From assembly GCA_036897095.1 (NCBI GenBank), contig JAYMSP010001590.1, positions 1 through 30,575 on the forward strand: a DNA stretch of 30,575 nucleotides, given 5' to 3'. The number at the start of each line of letters is the position of its first letter. Position 1 is the first letter of the stretch. The translations under genes were made by a program, and so were the position numbers. This DNA comes from Plantago elongata. Taxonomy: Eukaryota > Streptophyta > Magnoliopsida > Lamiales > Plantaginaceae. Below are positions 22,524 to 30,575 of this stretch, one piece after another. The notes under the pieces are model-generated. The model was not told the origin of the DNA, did no database searches, and worked only from the letters and a program-made list of their open reading frames with translations.

Positions 22524-22689
22524 ATGTTCTATATTTTATATCTATCCTTAAAATCTAACAAAAAGTTGATCCAAATAGTTAAATAATCATTATGATATAA
22601 CTATCACCCACAAGGCCACAACAATGTATTGATGCTTCTCCAGTGTTTAGGATGTAATTCTAAGAAGTAATCTGAGAAGTCAAATTTGA

Positions 22690-23215
22690 ACGATTAGGCA
22701 CAATTAAGATCACTTTTCTTTAAACATTATTGACCCCAACTACTAATGTACTACAGGGTTACAACGAATTGTTTCCAGGATTAAAAAAAAGTCAGACTAA
22801 ATTGTATATCTAATTATGAATTGTACAAACGAAGTTCAATATAAGAATTGAAATAAGTAGCAAAAGAACGTTTGGTGTATCTTCAATCTGGAACCAACCT
22901 TCTTATTTATAGATTTTAAGAGTCATGTCTGAACAGGCATAACCTTGCAGAAAATGCAATGGATCAGGATTAAATCTTATCCATTTTTAAATTAATGGTC
23001 ATGATTAAATAACTGTTAATTTTAAATTTAAAAAGACTGTTGACTTTTCTCAGGTTAATCCAGTCTGTAGGATTAATCTCCAGATTAAATTCTGACCGTA
23101 CAAATTTTAAACAGAATTAACGGTCGAGATAAAAGCATCATAAAAATGCCACATGCGCCACGCGCCCGTGGCACGAGCTCGGGTGCGCACGTGTGGACCT
23201 GTCAAATACACCTTC
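22690..23215. mobile_element. Probable LTR-retrotransposon (copia-type LTR) remnant
   Basis: The stretch has the feel of a plant copia LTR: AGGGTTACAACGAATTG, AAAAGAACGTTTGGTGTATC, then a CTTCTTATTTATAG block (promoter-like), and at the end an abruptly GC-rich CGCCACGCGCCCGTGGCACG. No TG...CA ends, internal domain or second LTR was identified, so it may be a truncated solo LTR. Confidence 0.4.
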
Positions 23216-23681
23216 GTAATGATTAGTTTACAAATTATTAATGCAATTTTATAAATAAATTAATTTTTTCACACTTATTTTTTTTATGTGGGACAAAGTA
23301 CATTAGCTCATTTATTAATTTACACTTTTAAAAGTTCAACTTTCAATGTGGTATTTCTATTTCCTATTTATTCTTGGAAATCTACCACCGTTTAATTCGT
23401 ATGTAGTAGAAGTAGTAGTAGTTTATTTCTGTGATAGTAGTAGTAGTAGTTTATTTCTTGGATTTGGTAATTAACCATGTGATTCATGTAAGAACTTAGC
23501 AATAGTTGGTACATTGTACAAGGTAGGCAGCTAGAAATAGAAAAAGAGAACCTCAACTCTTTACAAACACAACCCGGAAAATCATACTGGATAACCAGTT
23601 CAAAATGCAATGCTCTCCTACCAAAACTAAGCCACAAGATATTAGCCTATATTACAAAGATTTCGCATCATGTTCAACATC
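23216..23681. other. AT-rich spacer with a TAG microsatellite
   Basis: A TAG/AGT trinucleotide tract with two TTTATTTCT interruptions lies at about 23403-23456 and gives a roughly 28-bp duplicated pattern. TTAAAAGTTCAACTTTC at about 23325 resembles a block in the MITE at 12960-13212, so an old related copy may be present. No gene was found. Confidence 0.5.
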
Positions 23682-24082
23682 TCAGTTAGATAACTTCATC
23701 TTGGATATATCTTCTAGCAAAAACTTCGATTCAGTTTCATAATCAGTGGAAGGGATCTTCTGCCTCGTCTCATTGTTGTACTCATTAGTTGTCACGGCAA
23801 CTCTGCATCGATAATTAGCCCATGTTGCTTCTTTCAGCTTCTTCTCATAATCATCTCCACCCTGAAATTCAGAAATTTACAAGGAAGTTTAGAACTGGAA
23901 GTCAGGAGACATTATACCCATGACTGTTGAGCAGTTGACGTAAATCGATCAGTACAAACCTTGGATTTTAATTCATTTAGTTCGTCGGCAGTGCATCCTA
24001 CTAATTTCACTGCTTGATCATTAAAACTGATAGATACGCTTCACCGCTTGCATCCTGGACCCTTACTGACATTATGTACCTA
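23682..24082 (-). pseudogene. RPA70 (replication protein A large subunit) 3' relic
   Basis: Two exon-like blocks match the C-terminal OB fold of plant RPA70, the ssDNA-binding subunit. The first (about 24082 to 23960) gives RYIMSVRVQDASGEAYLSV. A one-base deletion in a T run near 24022-24026 then shifts frame, and the frame resumes with KLVGCTADELNELKSK. After a GTTTGT donor, the second block (23861-23682, phase 0) gives GGDDYEKKLKEATWANYRCR, then TTNEYNNETRQKI and TESKFLLEDISKM, ending in TGA. About five residues of the usual beta strand after RQKI seem deleted. All upstream exons (DNA-binding domains A and B, zinc site) are absent. The fragment is therefore nonfunctional. RPA70B sits next to GDPD6 in Arabidopsis, as I recall, so this may be an orthologous relic. 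Confidence 0.82.
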
Positions 24083-24343
24083 CTACAAATTGATGAATGC
24101 TGTCTGTCATCGATCATAATTTGAATGGTGAATTGAGCATACAAAACTTTCTCAAGATATGAACCTCAAGCTGCAAAATCTTCAACATGTCTTTCAATAT
24201 ATATGTACTTCACTTATTTCACGATGAGGGCAGTCTATTATCACAGGACTTGTAATCAGAAGAGTTGATATATAATATATATGTGAAACATCTTATACAG
24301 AGAAGAACAAACAAGTGAACAACAAATAGAAAATGAAAGAAGA

Positions 24344-25157
24344 CTAAAATGAAAAGCAACACTCTGTGAGTACAGAAATATCGTTCCCAAAGCCCTTTTG
24401 CTCTTCTTGTATCCTCTTTGCTGATTCTTCGAGAGACGATCTGCAAAAATCCACTTTAATAGAGTGCAGAGTTGGAATTTCTCCTATTTCAGGGAGGATC
24501 TCTTCCAAAGGACCAACACTCTTAAGTACAAGTCGCTCAAGGCTTGGGAAAGGACAACTCTCAGCTCTCCAGCTTTCCAACCCCAAGTCAAATATTACCA
24601 GGTAGTTCAGGCAAGGAAATTGTCCTTCAATTAAGTTCCACTCTTCCTCCCTGTGCTACAATTAACCAATTGCAACGACTCAAGTTGAGGTAGCGACCCT
24701 ATCTCTGTCCCAATGTCTTCCCAATTAAAACTGCATCGATATATATACACCTTTTTGAGCGACGAAGAGAACTCAAGATTTTTGAAACCCATCTTCATAT
24801 CGATCCGCTCGCACAACAATGACTCAAGTTTATGTAGACGGGTGAGATTGCTAAGAAAGTAATAAGACCACAACCCCCAAACGGAAGAATTTATTCGCAG
24901 TTCTCTTATATTGGGAACTCTCCTTAGGACCTCTTATGTAACCTGAAATCATTTACACCCCTGAGCGTTTGGAGGTTTTCCAATACAATGTTGTCTTGGC
25001 TCTTGGGATCAGGCAAATACAGTGAGTCGAAAATTACATGCCGAAGTTGTGGCATCTCCCATATTCCAGGTGGTGCATCAACTGTGGACCCTGGGAAATA
25101 CATTGACTGTAGATTCCAAAGTAGGTTTAACGACAACGTGAAATAAGGTAAATTCAC
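24344..25157 (-). pseudogene. R1-type NB-LRR pseudogene, LRR end only
   Basis: The relic keeps only the C-terminal LRRs of a late-blight R1-like resistance protein. Segments in order are NLQSMYFPGSTVDAPPGIWE with MPQLRHVIFDSLYLPDP (25157-24924), LWSYYFLSNLTRLHKLESL and FNWEDIGTEIGSLPQLESLQ (24873-24631), and ESWRAESCPFPSLERLVLKS with EEILPEIGEIPTLHSIKVDF (24586-24344). The three lie in three different frames, so there are at least two frameshifts. One is near 24930-24936 (FRLHKRS instead of FR.TEEVLRR) and one near 24640-24655 in a GGGAGGAAGAG run. The NB-ARC and N-terminal regions are absent. Homology to the second copy ends abruptly at about 25157, just before a tandem repeat. These NB-LRRs normally act as intracellular pathogen sensors. 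Confidence 0.88.
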
Positions 25158-25160
25158 GTT

Positions 25161-25240
25161 GGTTAATCTTGCTCATCGATCATGATTAATCTCTTTGAAT
25201 GGTTAATCTTGCTCATCGATCATGATTAATCTCTTTGATG
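25161..25240. repeat. 40-bp tandem duplication at the R1 relic breakpoint
   Basis: Two head-to-tail copies of a 40-bp unit starting GGTTAATCTTGCTCATCGAT (25161-25200 and 25201-25240) are identical except for the last two bases. They sit exactly where R1-type homology stops and before the GDPD exon relic, so they probably mark a repair junction. Confidence 0.93.
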
Positions 25241-25430
25241 AACCTTGAGAGTAAATGTGATTTCGTTCTTCATTGTCACACCATTATGCGAGTACATTGC
25301 AGTTCTATGAAGTTTTCATTAGTGTTCCTTAAGTTGGCCAGTCTACTCTTTATCTTCCTTCATCTTCTAGTTTTGCTATTGTTACCACCTGGATCTTGTA
25401 ATCAATTGGTGTGCATGGATATTGATTCAG

Positions 25431-25697
25431 GTACACCCCTAGACCTTTCGGAATGAGAACAAGTTCTTACACTTCAACTTCAGTCAAGATCCATACAACG
25501 AGTACGACTATTGGTTAAACAAGATTGGTGTTGACGGATTGTTTACAGACTTCACAGGCAGCCTCCACCGGTATCAAGAATGGACTTCGCCATTCTCATC
25601 CGGGGCGGAAGAGGATTCATTTAAGCTACTTGATAAGATTGTAGCAATGATCTCCACATTCAAGCACACTTGGATTCTTAAGGTTCGAACTAAATAA
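25431..25697 (+). pseudogene. Stand-alone copy of the last GDPD exon
   Basis: After an intact-looking acceptor (GATTCAG) the sequence parallels exon 8 of the GDPD gene at 28530-28772. It encodes FRNENKFLHFNFSQDPYNEY, then DGLFTDFTGSLHRYQEW and LLDKIVAMISTFKHTW. The fourth codon is TAG where the intact gene has TAC (Tyr), so the frame is closed at once. The reading runs past the normal end to TAA at 25695-25697. No other GDPD exons were found upstream, so this is the leftover of a truncated tandem duplicate. Confidence 0.92.
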
Positions 25698-26011
25698 GAA
25701 AGATTGTGTTCTTGTCAATTCTATATATGGAAGGTGCCTCTAATCCAAATATTGTCAATTTAGTCACTTGATGTGGTAAATATTCCGTTCTAGGACTCTA
25801 AACAACAAAGTTATAATCTTGAATACTCTATTCAATAATTTGTGAGCTTTATAATATGTGAAGAAAAAGAAGCCTATTTGTAACAGAGATCTCATTTGTA
25901 ACAAATACTCCATATATTTGGATATATCCTATCTATTAGTCCATGATCATGAGACATCGAAACGTGTATATATAAAGCCAGCGTATATGATTATAATCAT
26001 ATCAAGCTCCG
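25698..26011. promoter_or_regulatory. GDPD promoter region with TATA box
   Basis: AT-rich spacer between the exon relic and the intact GDPD gene. TATATATAAA at 25967-25976 is a strong TATA candidate 36-45 bp before the start codon. That would leave a very short 5' UTR of about 10 nt. A start farther upstream cannot be excluded. Confidence 0.5.
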
Positions 26012-28772
26012 ATGGCTACTTCACTAGGTAAGTATTGTTATAATTTGTTTCAAGTTTCGTGTCGGTATCCTCCGGATATCAAACGATCTGAAAAACTGAG
26101 ACGTTTCGGTAATTTTGTAAGTACTTTTGACCATATAATTGAATGCTCCGATTGAATTACAGGGCTTGCTCCTCTGATCTTTGTGTTACTCTTTGTTGGT
26201 TGCTCGGCGAGAGTTCTATATCCGCTTCCAAGCGGAAGGAATGCAGTAAATAAGCGGCCTCTGCAGACTTTTCGACCTTTCAACATTGCGCATCGTGGCT
26301 CCAATGGAGAATTGCCTGAAGAAACCGCTGCTGCCTACATGGTATATATGCTCCTTATGTTCTCTCAGAAACTATGCTCATGATAAGAACTTCGGGTTAA
26401 TAATAAATAAATACAGGGACACCCGGAATTTGAACTCGGATAAAGGTGTAATCTGTTTAACAAAACTAAGACGAGCTACCTGGTTTTTACTTTTTCCCTT
26501 TTTCAGTGAGCTAGCTGCTGATTATGAAAGTTTAGTTGATTTTAGGGATTGGTTTGTTAATTTTCTTAGCTGATAGTCTGATACTATGTATAAAGAAAAA
26601 AAATTACGAACTAACGTGACATACTTATTACGAAAATAATCAAACATGGTTGTGGTGTACTTGTCATTGCTGCCAAAATATTTCCTGTGCTTATCATAGA
26701 AGAAGCTTGAAGTAGTCCTAGAACAGATTTCTTGATTCCAAGCATTTTACATAATGTAATATGGACTTGCAGAGAGCTATTGCTGAAGGTGCCGATTTCA
26801 TAGAGATGGACATCTTAGCCTCGAAAGATGGTGTTCTTATATGCCACCATGATGTGAACCTTGATGATACTACAGATATTGCCATGCACAAGGAGTTTGC
26901 TGACAGGAAGAGGACTTACGAAGTTCAAGGCGTTAACATGACCGGCTACTTTGTTGGTATGAATCACTACATAAATATATACTAGCTACTTCAAATGAAC
27001 TTTTCAGAATGCTGTTCATATTCTTGGTTATTAGATGATTCTGCTGGAGCAGCTCTTTTATGTTGAATTATCATTTTTATATCTGAGTCTGTTTTTTTAC
27101 ATTCATAACATTTTCCACCATTGTGATGGTATGCAGTGGATTTTACACTAGAAGAGCTTATGTCATTGCGAGTTAACCAGAGGTACTCTTTCCGGGATCA
27201 GCAGCACAATGGTTAGTCACTTGTCGAATTCCTTCTCCACATCTGATCTTATGTTGTGTGGTGTCCAATCCATAGTGAGGTATGCATGTATACTGAACAC
27301 TGGATTGTTGTGCATTAGGCTATGTTATTATAAACTCCAATGTTTCACCGATTTCTGGAGTATAGGACAGCACGACACACTTTCAAAGGCTCTATCTTTA
27401 TTATGCAGGAAAGTTTCCGATTATTACATTTGACGAGTTCATTTCAATTGCTCTGGATGCGCCAAGAGTTGTTGGGATATATCCGGAGATTAAGAATCCA
27501 GTATTCGTCAATCAACATGTAAGCTCTTCATCTTCTTGATATTTGGTTTGTACTTTTTAGCATATCTGCTGACGTTTTCGTGTAAAAAACTTGACCGTAC
27601 TTTTTATGTCCTGTTTGTCAGATAAAATGGGCAGATGGTAAGAAGTTTGAGGACAGGTTTGTGGAGACACTAAAGAAGTATGGCTATAAGGGCACTTACA
27701 TGTCGAAGAATTGGCTGAAACAACCTGTTTTTATTCAATCTTTCGCCCCCACGTCGCTCATCTATTTATCAAATCTCACTGACATGCCCAAGGTTTTCTT
27801 AACTGATGATGTCACGGTTTTGACAGAGGACACAAATCAGGTTCGCATTTCTAATCTGTGGTTTTTTTGCTGTAAACAATTTGGCATTGTGGGATTCTTG
27901 TGATGCTAACAGTTTTTCATGAACACTATTGTGAACCAGACATACTCAGAGATAACCTCAGATGAATATCTCGATTTCATCAAAGACTATGTTGTTGGAA
28001 TCGATCCTTGGAAGGACACTCTGGTACCTCCATCAAACAATTATCTGCAAATGCCAAATGACCTCGTAGCTAGGGCACATGCTCGTAACCTTCAGGTACA
28101 ATATTTTTCATGTCTCTGTGATGGACAAGACAGATTCTGGTACGTATTAGCACATGTTTTCTGAGAGACACCTCTATTCGCATACCTATGTGTGTTGTTT
28201 CTGATAACTTCATTATCTGGATTGTTTCATGAAGATTGCACATAGAAAAAGCATCATCTGAGGCATTTTCTGCAAAAGCCACAAGTCAATGAACACATTC
28301 AAAATTTTCGCAGAGTCTGGAGAGAACTTCAACCAATGCAATCAGATTCTGTTAATTTAGTTCATTCATTTTCAGTCCAAGCTTGGTTCTTCATTGTTAG
28401 TTGAACTGTTGATTAAAAACTTGCCAACGCCTTTTCCATTCTAGGCGAATACTATTATTTTGCATTGGTCGTTCTGTGATTCTGTTCTGTAGAAATAATA
28501 TTGACAGTTACTGTGTAATGATACTGCAGGTGCACCCTTACACATATCGGAATGAGAACCAGTTCTTACACTTGAACTTCAGTCAAGATCCATATAACGA
28601 GTACCATTACTGGTTGAGCGTAATTGGAGTGGATGGACTCTTTACCGACTTCACAGGCAGCCTACACAGTTATCAGGAATGGACATCGCGGTTTCCATCT
28701 GGACACGAAGAAGATTCATCGAAGCTACTAGATAAGATTGCCTCAATGATCGCGAAGATCAGGCACACCTGA
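26012..28772 (+). CDS. Glycerophosphodiester phosphodiesterase (GDPD5/6-like)
   Basis: Exons 26012-26027, 26163-26341, 26773-26956, 27137-27211, 27409-27518, 27622-27840, 27940-28095 and 28530-28772 join in frame to 393 residues plus TGA, the usual size for plant GDPD5/6. The enzyme hydrolyses glycerophosphodiesters (deacylated phospholipids) to glycerol-3-phosphate and an alcohol, linked to phosphate recycling. An N-terminal hydrophobic run (APLIFVLLFVGCSARV, about 8-23) is a likely signal peptide, so secretory or vacuolar location is expected. The GDPD core is visible: NIAHRGSNGELPEETAAAY with His49-Arg50, FIEMDILASKDG with Glu76 and Asp78, and CHHDVNLDDTT with His91. Later signatures include YPEIKNP, GTYMSKNWLKQPVFIQSF and DGLFTDFTGSLHSYQEW. 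No lesion is seen. It is flanked on both sides by relics. Confidence 0.95.
26395..26490 (-). mobile_element. Possible tRNA-derived SINE in GDPD intron 2
   Basis: On the minus strand, AGGTAGCTCGTCTTAG (A-box-like) is followed about 40 bases on by CCGAGTTCAAATTCCGGG (B-box-like), as in Pol III promoters of tRNA-derived SINEs. An A/T-rich tail follows (ATTTATTTATTATT). It is short and diverged, and no target duplication was found. Confidence 0.45.
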
Positions 28773-29115
28773 CCTGTTTCTCTGTCATTTATTTGCTAGG
28801 CTAGGAACACAAACTATGTAGAGAGAATTTAGAATATCTGCAGTTTTCTTGCTAGTTTCCTTTGGACACAAAAAAGATTCATCCAAGTTAACAAGAATAC
28901 AAAAAAGAAAGAGTGAGTATGATTACATGCCACAGCCAAATTACTCGTTAACTTGCAAAGTTTCAAATTACATTCCAAAATAAAATATTCAAATTACATG
29001 TCAAAACAAAATATAAATAGTCTTTCATTCAGCTCACTACAACGTACATTGCAACTCTTTGCATTTCTCCACTCCAACAATTGAGGCCCAAATTTATTTT
29101 CTTATGACATTTCTT
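28773..29115. other. GDPD 3' region with a scrap of its own last exon
   Basis: The 3' UTR of GDPD presumably starts here. At about 28853-28895, TTGGACACAAAAAAGATTCATCCAAG closely resembles 28691-28721 of exon 8 (CTGGACACGAAGAAGATTCATCG). This suggests a short, diverged repeat of exon sequence in the 3' flank. No separate gene was found. Confidence 0.5.
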
Positions 29116-30575
29116 TCAAACTTTATTTTTTACGTCAAATTTATCCTTAATAAACAGGGGAGCATTGCTGGAGATTGTCTCAAGGACAGAAATATCGTTT
29201 TCAAAGCTCTTTTGCTCTTCTTGTATCCTCTCTGCTTATGCTTCCACAGACGAACTGCAAAAATCCACTTTAATAGATTGCAGAGTTGGAATTTCTCCTA
29301 TTTCAGGGAGGATCTCATCCAAACCATCAACACTCACAAGTACAAGTCGCTCAAGGCTTGGGAAAGGATCACTCTCGGCTGTCCAGCTTTCAAAGCTTGT
29401 TAACCAATACATTTTCAGTTGTTTCAGGCAAAGGAATTGTCCGTCAATTAAGTTCCACTCTTTCCCTGTGTTACAGTCATTCAATATCAACGGCTCAAGT
29501 TGAGGCAGCCACCCTATCTCTGTCCCAATGTCTTCCCAATTGAAGTCGCATTTCCAAAGAAACACATGTTTGAGCAACGAAGAGAACTCAACATTTTTGA
29601 AACCCAACTTCATATCGTTCCAACCGCACCTCAGTGAGTCAAGTTTTTGTAGACGGGCGAGATTGCCAGGAAAGTGATAAGACCACAACCGCTTTTCATT
29701 TGATTCTGACTCCCTATCTGAAGAATTTATTCCCAGTTCTCTTATATTGGGAATTCTCCTCAGGACCTCTTCTGTAAACCTGAAATCAGTTACCGTCCTG
29801 AGCGTCTGGAGATTTCCAATACGATGTCGTCTTGGCTCTTGGGATCAGGCAAATAGAGTTCGTTGAAAATTACATGCCGAAGTTGTGGCATCTCCCATAT
29901 TCCAGGTGGTGCAACAACTGTGCACCCTGGGAAATACATTGTCGGCAGATTCCAAAGTAAGAACTCGAAAATATCACCACCCTCATAATAACCAAACTGT
30001 AGGTATCTTGAGTTAACTAGCTCAGGGATAATGTGAAACAAGTAAGATTCAGGTGTTCTCATTACCCTCAACAATTTGGCTTCGAGCTGGTTTTGAACTC
30101 AATTCAAAATTGCATGAAAATGCACGGAGCTGCAGAGCATGAAACTGTGGAAGCGAATCATTTTCACTTGGATTTCTACAAGAGATTGCAAGGCGTCGAT
30201 GGCCATCGAGACAGTGGGAAAAGTCAGAGCCTTGCACATTAATGACATTAATCATCCTCTCTTTATGACATTCTTTCAAGCACAAATCTCTAACGAGGTC
30301 ATGAATTTGGATAGATATATTATTAAGGAAATATCCATATCCAACCCTGTTACTAGTGATCAGATTACTGCTGATAAGATCTTGCAGGAAATCATACGCA
30401 ACCTCTTCCAATGTTTTAACTCTGTTTGGTTTAATATAGCCTTCTGCAACCCATAGTCTGATAAGCTCTTTGACATATATTTCTTTATCCTTGGGATATA
30501 TACCAAAGTGAAGGAAACAAACTTTCAAATGAATGGGCAAGTGACGGTAACTCAAATCTAAAACTTTCAAACAAC
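29116..30575 (-). pseudogene. R1-type NB-LRR pseudogene, runs off the window
   Basis: A second R1-like resistance relic, longer than the one at 24344. From 30575 to 30049 it holds the end of the NB-ARC domain, LSYRHLPIHLKVCFLHFGIY and LIRLWVAEGYI, and the MHD region as IQIHDLVRDLCLKEC (Met replaced by Ile). The frame shifts near 30060-30095 into SYLFHIIPELVNSRYLQFG and WNLPTMYFPGCTVVAPPGIW. It shifts again near 29811-29818, where one A of a GAAAA run appears lost compared with the other copy. The third segment (29688-29236) gives GNLARLQKLDSLRCGWNDM to EILPEIGEIPTLQSIKVDF. At 29236-29238 a TAA stands where the other copy has TCA (Ser), yet the frame stays open to TGA at 29116. Two frameshifts plus a stop indicate a nonfunctional copy. 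Its start lies beyond the window. Confidence 0.9.

Noticed and set aside
25235..25456. Plus-strand open frame with a hydrophobic segment before the GDPD exon relic
   Set aside because: It runs into the relic in the wrong frame; the hydrophobic part comes from CTT/TTG-rich sequence with no signal of selection.
25680..25700. GGTTCGAACT resembling a tRNA B box
   Set aside because: No acceptor stem, D arm or A box fits at the proper distance, and the bases belong to the read-through end of the GDPD exon relic.
29059..29503. Plus-strand open frames of 112-114 codons
   Set aside because: They are antisense to the R1-type LRR pseudogene, whose minus-strand translation is clearly homologous; the plus frames match nothing.
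1..30575. CRISPR arrays, bacterial operons, phage or organelle DNA
   Set aside because: No spaced identical repeats of CRISPR type, no ribosome-binding-site-driven gene strings and no organelle genes; spliced plant nuclear genes explain the coding content.

Overview
The window is nuclear DNA of a flowering plant, most likely an asterid eudicot and possibly Lamiales. The genes are split by GT-AG introns, intergenic DNA is AT-rich and carries MITE-like elements, and the gene families are plant-type (ARP4, SNAP33, CLE, plant STK16, R1-type NB-LRR). The species assignment is an inference from the R1-type resistance fragments and is not proven.

Layout. 1-5362 (minus): ARP4, a nuclear actin-related protein, with 13 exons visible and the 3' part cut by the window edge. 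6257-6933 (plus): a decayed C-terminal piece of cytosolic leucyl-tRNA synthetase. 8216-12079 (minus): a complete six-exon STK16/ATPK3-like kinase whose long first intron contains a degenerate duplication. 12.2-14.2 kb: intergenic DNA with a perfect 36-bp duplication and two MITE-like elements. 14.27-17.0 kb (plus): a complete SNAP33-type SNARE with a leader exon. 17593-17904 (plus): a complete CLE peptide precursor. 20.38-21.0 kb: a roughly 130-145-bp tandem repeat and a palindromic MITE next to 21340-21612 (minus), a complete ISD11/LYRM4-like protein.

From 21.7 kb to the end, one intact gene, a secreted glycerophosphodiester phosphodiesterase (GDPD, 26012-28772, plus, eight exons), sits among relics. 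These are an R1-type LRR scrap (22.2-22.5 kb), a retroelement-like AT/GC mosaic, the last two exons of an RPA70 gene with a frameshift, a 5'-truncated R1-type LRR pseudogene, a stand-alone copy of the last GDPD exon with a stop, and a second R1-type NB-LRR pseudogene that runs off the window.

The intact genes belong to unrelated housekeeping or signalling pathways: chromatin remodelling, membrane-associated kinase signalling, vesicle fusion, peptide signalling, Fe-S cluster assembly and phospholipid turnover. They do not form a functional cluster. I found no evidence of a new biological system. The most informative signals are the relic-rich GDPD/R1/RPA70 block, which from recalled Arabidopsis gene order looks like an ancestral neighbourhood, and the local tandem repeats. 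All exon boundaries were read by eye from frame continuity and splice signals, without transcript data.
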